DNA of 50,654 nt from Clostridia bacterium (GTDB lineage: Bacteria > Bacillota > Clostridia > UMGS1883), in NCBI GenBank assembly GCA_017505525.1, contig JAFVPB010000017.1, positions 1 to 50,654 of the forward strand. The letters run 5' to 3'. A model generated the notes under the pieces. The model ran no database searches. It was not told where the DNA came from and saw only the letters and a program-made list of their open reading frames with translations. Shown in pieces: positions 26,458 to 33,223 of the stretch. The stretch's first letter is position 1. Each line of letters starts with the position of its first letter. The position numbers and the translations under genes are program-made.

Positions 26458-26478
26458 ATATGTTACTTTTATACATAT
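26458..26478. promoter_or_regulatory. Inverted repeat upstream of the alpha-galactosidase
   Basis: ATATGT (26458-26463) and ACATAT (26473-26478) flank a 9-nt centre within the divergent intergenic region; possible regulator site. The promoter of the alpha-galactosidase itself is not obvious, which would suit an activator. Confidence 0.35.
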
Positions 26479-26505
26479 ACTAGCACAATTTATCGTATTA
26501 TTCCA

Positions 26506-26534
26506 TTGATTTTTCTCTCATAATATGTCATAAT
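26506..26534 (+). promoter_or_regulatory. Promoter of the second AraC-type gene
   Basis: -35 TTGATT (26506-26511), 17-bp spacer, -10 CATAAT (26529-26534); the leader to the ATG at 26573 is about 33 nt, with AGAGGG as ribosome binding site. Confidence 0.6.
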
Positions 26535-26572
26535 GTATCCTATAAATTATATTTTATAAAAGAGGGATTTAT

Positions 26573-27316
26573 ATGAGAATATATCTTGAAAACAAAGATT
26601 TCACAGATTTATCTCCGCTTGAATTCGGCGTTGAACAAAAAGCAAGCGGCAAATCTGAGTCTGCAAGGCTGTGCGACTATCATACAATTCATTATATAAT
26701 ATCAGGAAGCGGTGTTTTTAAAAAGAATAATAAAACATATAAATTATCAAAGGGGCAGTGTTTTCTTCTCCGCCCGGGCGAAATCTACACCGATACTGCA
26801 GATACCAAAACGCCGTGGAAATATTTGTGGATTGGATTTTCAGGAAAGCTTTCAGATAGTTTCTCAAAGCTTGATGATGTGTTCACGCCAAATGCTTCTC
26901 TTTTTTCGGAATTCAATCTTGCCTTCAGTCTTGACTATGGCGTTGAGGAATTTCTTGTGAGTATGCTATTTAAGCTTTATTGCGAGCTTTTGTGTTCAAA
27001 CCGTCCTGCGGATTCCGTAAAAAAAATTATAAGCTATATAAATGTTAACTATATGAAAGATATCTCAATCTCACAAATTGCATCAGAGTTTAACACAAGC
27101 AGAACATACCTTTCACGCATTTTTAAAGAGCGCCTCGGAATCAGTATAAAGCAATATATTATTGAAAAGAGGCTGTATGCATCGAAAGGCCTTTTGAAAG
27201 AGGGATATTCCGTATATCAAACAAGTAAGCTCGTTGGCTACAGCGATCAGTTTATTTTTTCAAAAGCATTTAAAAAACACTTCGGTTATGCCCCAAGCAA
27301 ATTAAAAAAAAGTTAA
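26573..27316 (+). CDS. AraC-family regulator next to the alpha-galactosidase
   Basis: A 247-aa protein with a cupin sensor (HTIHYIISGSGVFKKNNK near residue 38, GQCFLLRPGEIYTD near 67). Two helix-turn-helix motifs lie in residues 150-245: DISISQIASEFNTSRTYLSRIFKE, and YSVYQTSKLVGYSDQFIFSKAFKK followed by APSKLKK. It resembles MsmR/RafR-type activators of raffinose and alpha-galactoside genes, in keeping with the divergent GH36 gene. No linked transporter is in the window. Confidence 0.88.
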   Translation: MRIYLENKDFTDLSPLEFGVEQKASGKSESARLCDYHTIHYIISGSGVFKKNNKTYKLSKGQCFLLRPGEIYTDTADTKTPWKYLWIGFSGKLSDSFSKLDDVFTPNASLFSEFNLAFSLDYGVEEFLVSMLFKLYCELLCSNRPADSVKKIISYINVNYMKDISISQIASEFNTSRTYLSRIFKERLGISIKQYIIEKRLYASKGLLKEGYSVYQTSKLVGYSDQFIFSKAFKKHFGYAPSKLKKS

Positions 27317-27329
27317 ATATATTAATATA

Positions 27330-27357
27330 AATGGGAGGGCACATATGCCCTCCCATT
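27330..27357. terminator. Bidirectional terminator
   Basis: Perfect 12-bp stem AATGGGAGGGCA / TGCCCTCCCATT with a 4-nt loop between convergent genes. Confidence 0.8.
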
Positions 27358-27391
27358 CAATATGTTACTATGCAAATTAAAACATCACATT

Positions 27392-28735
27392 TTATTTTAG
27401 TCTTTCAAGAAGCGCCTTTGCTTCCTTTATTATGTATTCACCCACACCTGCTTTAAAATTGGAGCTTCGCGCCTCGTATCCACCCTCGTCGTAAGAATCC
27501 TGCATTGGGAAATATCCCTCTTTACCGTTTGAATTGCACGATGGGATTATCATATCAAAGCCCTCTGTGGCTTTAATCTGTTTTCCTATTTCAGAAAATG
27601 GCTCTCCCGGAATTCCCATAAATGCAACGGGGCCGATTTTCATTGCCGAAAGCATCATATCAAAAGCATCGGGAGCATTTTCAAGCCTTACCATTCTTGC
27701 TGCCTCTGCCACCACTGTGGTAAGCATCATTCCCTCGTATGGAAGCTCGCTATCCTTTCCGGCATTATGCAAATCGTTTATTCTGTGTGCCTCGGGAAGC
27801 TCTTCCTTAGTTGGTTTATTAGAGGGAACATTTATTGTTTTCTGCTTCGAGATAACGCTATCCACTTCAACATATTTTACCTTATCATATGCCTGCAAAA
27901 CACCGCCTGTAACAACGCGAGCTATATATTCTGCATGGGAATATCCTCTTGCAACACCGTCGAAATCGATAAACATTCCGTTCATATCTCCGTCTTTCGG
28001 ATGCACGTTAACGTGGTTTACATCACCCTGAGCGCCATTAAAGAACACGCACTTTGTGTTATCAAGAATTTTTTCCACGTTTTTTCTTAAAAGGCCTGGC
28101 CAGTCGGCACTAACCTTAGTTCCGCCCACAACATCAGGATGATTTGCAAAATTAACGAAAACGATTGAATCGGCATTTTCACGGTCGAAACGAATTACAT
28201 TAACGCTATCGTCAATAATTCCCACAGGACGTAAAATGTCGGGATTGTTAACACCGGGGTTAGTTTTAATAGAACCGTCTTTCATAACATAGCGGCGGAT
28301 AAAAGCCACGTTTGGGGCGGTTCCCTTTCCATATCCCATTTTTGCTTCCTTAAGGTCGTCTAAAGCAAATTTAGCAGCATCAGCGATTCTTGTGCCGAGG
28401 AACTCTGTGTATTTTTTTACAAGCTCATTCTTCGAATTAATTACTGCTTCAGGCGCCTGATGTGTGTGCGTTGCCGAAATAATAATATTCTCTGTGGGAA
28501 TATTTGTAGCGGCACTTGCTAAATCACGATAATATTTTGAAAGGTCCTTTTCAATACCGCAGTTGTCAACGCTTATAAGAAGAACTTTTACGTTATTATG
28601 TTCAAGTGCAATCGCATTTGCTTCGATATCGTCAAGCACTCCATCTGCAAAACGCTCTATAAAATATCCACGCAGGGGCGTTCCCATTTGTGGATTAATA
28701 TTCACTCTTGCAAAACCCGCTTTTAACAGATTCAT
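27392..28735 (-). CDS. Neutral/alkaline ceramidase-fold protein lacking the catalytic Ser
   Basis: A 447-aa protein matching the N-terminal domain of neutral/alkaline ceramidases: GFARVNINPQMGTPLRGY (7-24), metal-site SATHTHQAPEA near 87, NFANHPDVVGG near 196, and NGAQGDVNHVN near 234. In true ceramidases the last motif is N-x-GDVSPN with a nucleophilic Ser; here it is Asn (GDVNHV). There is no signal peptide and no C-terminal domain. It may be a metal-dependent hydrolase of another amide or glycan-linked substrate. It is a single-gene unit with its own strong promoter and AGGAGGT site. Confidence 0.75.
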   Translation of the reverse strand: MNLLKAGFARVNINPQMGTPLRGYFIERFADGVLDDIEANAIALEHNNVKVLLISVDNCGIEKDLSKYYRDLASAATNIPTENIIISATHTHQAPEAVINSKNELVKKYTEFLGTRIADAAKFALDDLKEAKMGYGKGTAPNVAFIRRYVMKDGSIKTNPGVNNPDILRPVGIIDDSVNVIRFDRENADSIVFVNFANHPDVVGGTKVSADWPGLLRKNVEKILDNTKCVFFNGAQGDVNHVNVHPKDGDMNGMFIDFDGVARGYSHAEYIARVVTGGVLQAYDKVKYVEVDSVISKQKTINVPSNKPTKEELPEAHRINDLHNAGKDSELPYEGMMLTTVVAEAARMVRLENAPDAFDMMLSAMKIGPVAFMGIPGEPFSEIGKQIKATEGFDMIIPSCNSNGKEGYFPMQDSYDEGGYEARSSNFKAGVGEYIIKEAKALLERLK

Positions 28736-28766
28736 ATAAATAACCTCCTGTATGTTTGCTTATTGT

Positions 28767-28795
28767 ATTATACCATTTCAACTATGATTTTTCAA
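28767..28795 (-). promoter_or_regulatory. Promoter of the ceramidase-fold gene
   Basis: Minus strand: -35 TTGAAA (28790-28795), 17-bp spacer, -10 TATAAT (28767-28772). Confidence 0.85.
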
Positions 28796-28817
28796 GAGAA
28801 AAAATAATCTTTTGTAG

Positions 28818-28957
28818 GGAATGGATTTATCCGTTCCGAAATAAATTCCTCCTTGTCTAAAGGCTTCTCCTTGAGGAGAGGCTCCGTCGAAGACGGTGGT
28901 GAGGTGTTGCAGGGAGCGGATTTATCCGTTCCGCAACGGAATGCATAAATGCATTCC
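28818..28957. repeat. Family B hairpin repeats, three copies
   Basis: Copies at 28818-28837 (GGAATGGAT / ATCCGTTCC), 28913-28932 (GGAGCGGAT / ATCCGTTCC) and 28938-28957 (GGAATGCAT / ATGCATTCC). Each is a 9-bp stem with a 2-nt centre and G-T or fully compensated pairs. The outer ends read TAGGGA or, in the third, inverted copy, TCCCTA. Confidence 0.65.
28859..28906 (-). repeat. Family C repeat, inverted copy
   Basis: On the minus strand: CACCTCACCA, hairpin CCGTC-ttc-GACGG, then a second hairpin CTCTCC-tcaa-GGAGA and GCCTTT. It faces another copy at 28967-29016. Confidence 0.65.
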
Positions 28958-28966
28958 CTACGGTTC

Positions 28967-29016
28967 CACCTCATCCGTCAGTTTTCGCTGACACCTTCCC
29001 CTCAAGGGGAAGGCTT
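28967..29016 (+). repeat. Family C repeat
   Basis: CACCTCATCC, hairpin GTCAG-ttttcg-CTGAC, then CACCTTCCCCTC and AAGGGGAAGGCTT, the second hairpin. The gap 28796-29038 holds only repeats; no gene. Confidence 0.7.
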
Positions 29017-29038
29017 AAATAATCGCTTGATAAAAAAA

Positions 29039-29065
29039 CGGCGCAAGGCAGTTTGCCTTGTGCCG
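29039..29065 (-). terminator. Terminator of the 818-aa exported protein gene
   Basis: Minus strand: CGGCACAAGGCA, 3-nt loop, TGCCTTGCGCCG (one G-T pair), followed by T7. A classical strong intrinsic terminator. Confidence 0.92.
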
Positions 29066-29088
29066 ATTTTGTTATACTGATATAATAA

Positions 29089-31545
29089 TCAGTTAGCGGG
29101 CATAACGGGGATAATACCGTCTGCTAAAAGGAATGATTTTACCTCTTCGCCATTTGTCCATGCAACGCTTGTAAGAGTTGCATTGTAAAGCTCGCCGCTT
29201 CCGATTGTAACTGCTTCGTTAGAAATAACGCTCTTTAATTTCTTTGCACCGTTAACGTTTTCGTAAACTGCTGTGTAAGCACGAACTGTTTTGCTTGCTT
29301 CTGCTTTATTAAACCAGTTTACTGTTGGAGTTACAGTGCCTTCGCCATAAGCATATGTGAATTCACAAGGTGCATTTACTGCTGCAAGAATTTCAATACG
29401 CTTACCAATAACGGTCTGTGCTGCCTGCTGGTCTGCAGGACCCCAGTTTGGAGTTGCTGTTGCTTCAACAACAATCTTGCCGAATGCTGCATCTGCAGGA
29501 ACTGTTACTAAACCAGCAGCGCTAACTGTTACACCTGCAGGTGCTTCAACAAGCCTATATGAAACAGTTGGCTGAGTAAGAATACCTTCTGTTGTACCAA
29601 ACTGGTTAACAACCAATGCATTTAACGCTGTCTCGCCTGCATTTGCAATGATTTCAGGAGCATTTATTTGAATATCTCCTGCTACCAGAACGCCTGCATA
29701 GAGGTCATCTACAAAGGCAGAGCTTGTAGCATCGGAGGTAACACGTGCGGTTAAGTTGGTAAGTGTTTCGCTTGGAGTTACGAAATTCTTCATTTCCCAA
29801 GCCTGTATTACATGAACATATGTCTGACCAAAATCCTGAGCTTTAACATAATTCTGTCCATCAACTACTGTCATTCGGTTACCACCCATATAGAAAGTTG
29901 GTATCTCATCACCGGTTTTACCATACTCACCTCTTGCCCAACCTGCTGTGAGAACGTACCACATTGCAGGAGCCTCAACATTCTGGCTATAAAACATATT
30001 AGCTTCTCCTAAGAACAAAGCATGTGTTGGGCTATGTGATCCAGTATCACGGACATATTGTTTACTGGAGTTAGCCAGCATCCATCCATCATGTCTACCT
30101 ATCTCAAAGTCAGGGTTTGTGAGCAGATTATCACCAATAACATTATAGTTTATGGTATATACTCTGTCTAAACAATCGTCTTGTTTAGCAGTAATCGTAA
30201 CTGTACCTGTTTTTGTTTCTGCATTATAAACAGGTGTGCCAACAACACATGTACCACCATCTGCAGAAGTTGCAGTTACTGAGGGAATGTATCTTTCTTC
30301 TGCATCAACCCAGTCACGGTAAGGAAGCGTGAGTGTGTATGTAGTCTCTGTTGGTTCAAAACCGGGAACAGAATATCCATCGAAAACAATTTCTGAAAGA
30401 CCTGCTCTAGGCATATTAGACTCATAATCAACGGCCATAGTAACACGGCTACCAATTATTGTCTGTGCTGCCTGCTGCTCTGCTGGGCCCCAGTTCGGAG
30501 TTGCTATTGCTTCAACAACAATGTTACCTACTGTGTCAAGAGAAGGATCGAATGACACTTTACCGGTTGAATCAATTGTTACGCCTGCAGGAGCTTCAAC
30601 AAGCCTATATGAAACAGTTGGCTGAGTAAGAATACCTTCTGTTGTGCCAAACTGGTTAACAACCTGTGCACTTAACTGAATGTCATTTGCAGCTGTGATT
30701 GTATCTGCCGGAACACCATTTATCTGAATATCACCTGCTACCAGAACGCCTGCATAGAGGTCATCTACAAAAAATGGAATTGCATCTATTGTATCGGGTA
30801 AAACACGTACAGTTAAGTTGGTAAGTGTTTCGCTGGGAGTTACGAAATTCTTCATTTCCCAAGCTTGTATTACATGAACATATGTCGAGTCAACATCCTG
30901 AGCTTTAACATAATTCTGTCCATCAACTACTGTCATTCGATTACCGCCCATATAGAAAGATGGAATTTCATCACCTGTTTTACCAGAGTTACCTCTTGCC
31001 CAACCTGCTGTAAGAACGTACCACATTGCAGGAGCCTCAACATTTTGAGCATAGTATAAACTACTGTCTCCTAAGAACAAGGCATGTGTTGGGCTGTGTG
31101 TTCCTGTTTCACGCACATATTGTTTACTGGAGTTAGCCAGCATCCATCCATCAGGTCTACCTATCTCAAAGTCAGGGTTTATAAGCAGGTTAGCACCAAC
31201 AACTGTGTAGTTAATGGTATAAACCTTAGATTCTGCACCTTCTTTGCTTACAGTAACTGTAACTGCGCTTTCAGTTGTTGCCACCTCGTATGTGCAGCCC
31301 TCTGCTGCCGTTGCTGTTACCACAGGGGTTTCTCCGCTTCTGCCCGCAAATGCATCGGGATCACGATACGGAAGTGTTGCTGTGTAGCTTGTTACATCCT
31401 TACTAAAGCCCTGCACAGTATATCCGTCGAACACAAGGTCGGTAAGATATACTTCGTCAGCAGCTGAAACTGTTGGAACCAGCACAACGCTGAAAATCAG
31501 GCTTACAGTAAGAATAACTGAAAGAATTTTGCTGATTTTTCTCAT
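29089..31545 (-). CDS. Exported protein with a tandem module duplication (cadherin-like, CBM-like, Ig-like)
   Basis: 818 aa. Signal peptide 1-28. Two near-identical blocks follow (about 30-375 and 380-705). Each has a cadherin-like beta-sandwich (LTDLVFDGYTVQGF or LSEIVFDGYSVPGF), a jelly-roll carbohydrate-binding-like part (NPDFEIG, SPTHALFLG, EAPAMWYVLTAGWARG, VDDLYAGVLVAGDIQI) and an Ig-like part (VVNQFGTTEGIL, SYRLVEAPAGV). A C-terminal domain (about 715-818) ends VKSFLLADGIIPVMPAN, a form seen at the ends of Clostridial glycan-active proteins. No enzyme domain and no SLH anchor are visible. Binding of polysaccharide outside the cell is inferred. It has its own regulon-type promoter. Confidence 0.8.
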   Translation of the reverse strand: MRKISKILSVILTVSLIFSVVLVPTVSAADEVYLTDLVFDGYTVQGFSKDVTSYTATLPYRDPDAFAGRSGETPVVTATAAEGCTYEVATTESAVTVTVSKEGAESKVYTINYTVVGANLLINPDFEIGRPDGWMLANSSKQYVRETGTHSPTHALFLGDSSLYYAQNVEAPAMWYVLTAGWARGNSGKTGDEIPSFYMGGNRMTVVDGQNYVKAQDVDSTYVHVIQAWEMKNFVTPSETLTNLTVRVLPDTIDAIPFFVDDLYAGVLVAGDIQINGVPADTITAANDIQLSAQVVNQFGTTEGILTQPTVSYRLVEAPAGVTIDSTGKVSFDPSLDTVGNIVVEAIATPNWGPAEQQAAQTIIGSRVTMAVDYESNMPRAGLSEIVFDGYSVPGFEPTETTYTLTLPYRDWVDAEERYIPSVTATSADGGTCVVGTPVYNAETKTGTVTITAKQDDCLDRVYTINYNVIGDNLLTNPDFEIGRHDGWMLANSSKQYVRDTGSHSPTHALFLGEANMFYSQNVEAPAMWYVLTAGWARGEYGKTGDEIPTFYMGGNRMTVVDGQNYVKAQDFGQTYVHVIQAWEMKNFVTPSETLTNLTARVTSDATSSAFVDDLYAGVLVAGDIQINAPEIIANAGETALNALVVNQFGTTEGILTQPTVSYRLVEAPAGVTVSAAGLVTVPADAAFGKIVVEATATPNWGPADQQAAQTVIGKRIEILAAVNAPCEFTYAYGEGTVTPTVNWFNKAEASKTVRAYTAVYENVNGAKKLKSVISNEAVTIGSGELYNATLTSVAWTNGEEVKSFLLADGIIPVMPAN

Positions 31546-31644
31546 TTTTTTACTCTCCTTTTTTAATATTTATATTTTTAAATTTATTAACCAAGGATAT
31601 GGGCATTGCTTCAGCAATCGTTATATTTCAATTGCTATCAATCC

Positions 31645-31697
31645 CACCTCATCCGAGTTGCTACGCAACCCACCTTCCCCTCGATGGGAAGGCTTTT
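31645..31697 (+). repeat. Family C repeat inside a 5' leader
   Basis: CACCTCATCC, hairpin GTTGC-tac-GCAAC, then CACCTTCCCCTC and GATGGGAAGGCTTTT. It lies between the predicted transcription start (about 31719) and the ATG (31545) of the 818-aa protein, so it would be part of that mRNA's leader. Confidence 0.65.
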
Positions 31698-31725
31698 ATG
31701 CGTATACATTTATCCTATTATATTA

Positions 31726-31789
31726 ATTATACAATTTTAAAAACTAAAATTATAGGTCAATATTTTGTTAAAGGACCAAAATTTTGCTG
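31726..31789 (-). promoter_or_regulatory. Regulon promoter of the 818-aa protein gene: 35-bp box plus TATAAT
   Basis: Box at 31755-31789; read on the minus strand, half-sites CAAAATTTTGG and CAAAATATTGA are 19 bp apart. A 23-bp gap leads to TATAAT at 31726-31731. 30 of 35 box positions match the solute-binding-protein box. No -35 hexamer is recognisable. A second TATAAT abuts the box (31749-31754), but only the distal one keeps the spacing shared by all three promoters. Confidence 0.75.
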
Positions 31790-31797
31790 CTATTTCA

Positions 31798-33213
31798 CTA
31801 TTCAACTGCCACTGCATTTTTAACGGTTCTGAGTATAACTTTATAATCAACAGGATTAAGACCTGCACAAGTATTGCTTATTACTCCTAATTCGTAAAGG
31901 GGCTCGTATGCAGATTTTATTCCTAAAATTTCGCCTGCCTCAGTTATCGGCATAAACAGTGAATTAAACTTATTAATTAACTCTTCTGCTTTATAAATCT
32001 TTTTGATTTCGCCGTCTTTTAAGATTGTTGCAGTTTTTGTTGCATTATCCCATGTAACGGTGCAGCCTGTTTTTTCAGCTGTGAAGCGAAGAGGGATATA
32101 AAGCTCGCCCGAGTGTTCAAACGGAGTAAACTTTTCGTTTTCGGGGTCAATCTCTACCTTTTCCCCATACACAGAAGCATACGGCGAGTTAGCTGCAAAA
32201 TAGATTCCGCCTGCAAGAATATTATCCATATGATTTACATAAATCACGTTACTCAGCGACTCTTCTCCCAAGGCGCCCGTTTCCTTAGTTCTTGGCTGAA
32301 CTCCGAAAAGAAGATAATAGCTGCTGTCATCTTCTGTTACTGTGTAGGTTTTTTCGTTGGCACCCTTAATTTCTTCAAGATACTCTTCTTTAAAGTTTTC
32401 AGGATACGGCTTGTTTCGTCCGTAACCAAAAGCATCAATCGGTGCAAGCGTTCTGTACCAATGATAAATGCTTTCGCCTTCTGTGCCACCATCTAAATCG
32501 TTGAAAATATACGAAGCAGTGAGAGTCTTACCTGTTATTCCCTTGCCATCAATTTTCGTTGACACCACAGAGGGAACATCGTTCTGCGCATTTCTTGTTG
32601 AGGGTAAAATTGTAATCGTGCTTGGGTTAAAGAAGCCAACGTGGCCCGCATCTCTTATCTGTGCCTCGTTATCGTCGATCACATTGATAAGCGTTTTTCC
32701 GTTAACCTTAAATATAAGCTGCACACCCTGTTCAATATTAATTGCCGCAAACTGAATGTTTACGCGCTCGCCTGCCTTAAATGGGTTTGGAACAACGGCA
32801 AGATAGCCCGATTTATAATTAAAGCGCTGCAGTTCAATCTGATGCTCTGTTATAACAACCAGGTAGTTTTTGTTTTCCTGCCAAAGCCACGGAAGCGCCG
32901 TTGGGCTTGATGAACGAAGCATAATTCCCTGCCACACTTCTGCACCAACAACGTTAAATATTGCATCGAACTCAATTGCTTCATTCAGATATTTTTCCTT
33001 TGTGTAGCCAAACACAGAGTTTACACCCTCGGGTGCAGTGTGTGTTAAAGCAGAATCCTTAAACACAACCTCCTCTTTGGGGGCATTCCAGTTTGTTTCA
33101 TCCTTTAAAGCCGCGTCGAGCTTCACGCTGCCTTCAGCTGCGCAGACAAACTGCGCAGCTGAAAGAGCAAGCACTATAGTTAGAATTAATGTTACTATGC
33201 GTCTTTTCAACAT
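31798..33213 (-). CDS. Exported protein with LamG-like, Ig-like and copper-amine-oxidase-N-like domains
   Basis: 471 aa from ATG 33213, preferred over 33219 because AAGGAG is 6 nt upstream (0 nt for the other). Signal peptide about 1-25. Residues 30-195 look like a concanavalin/LamG-type sandwich (QGIMLRSSSP, YLVVITEHQIELQRF). Then comes an Ig-like module (ITGKTLTASYIFNDLDGG, HWYR, TYTVTEDDSSYYLLF) shared with the 1314-aa neighbour. The C-terminal copper amine oxidase N-terminal-type domain (LYIPLRFTAEKTGCTVTWDNATKTATI near 370) is a cell-surface module, not an oxidase. It is the last gene of the five-gene surface operon. Confidence 0.8.
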   Translation of the reverse strand: MLKRRIVTLILTIVLALSAAQFVCAAEGSVKLDAALKDETNWNAPKEEVVFKDSALTHTAPEGVNSVFGYTKEKYLNEAIEFDAIFNVVGAEVWQGIMLRSSSPTALPWLWQENKNYLVVITEHQIELQRFNYKSGYLAVVPNPFKAGERVNIQFAAINIEQGVQLIFKVNGKTLINVIDDNEAQIRDAGHVGFFNPSTITILPSTRNAQNDVPSVVSTKIDGKGITGKTLTASYIFNDLDGGTEGESIYHWYRTLAPIDAFGYGRNKPYPENFKEEYLEEIKGANEKTYTVTEDDSSYYLLFGVQPRTKETGALGEESLSNVIYVNHMDNILAGGIYFAANSPYASVYGEKVEIDPENEKFTPFEHSGELYIPLRFTAEKTGCTVTWDNATKTATILKDGEIKKIYKAEELINKFNSLFMPITEAGEILGIKSAYEPLYELGVISNTCAGLNPVDYKVILRTVKNAVAVE

Positions 33214-33223
33214 ACTCATCTCC

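Noticed and set aside
27392-28735. True ceramidase annotation
   Set aside because: The nucleophilic serine motif is changed and the secretion signal is missing.
28796-29038. CRISPR array
   Set aside because: The repeats are few, in mixed orientation, hairpin-forming and without uniform spacers.
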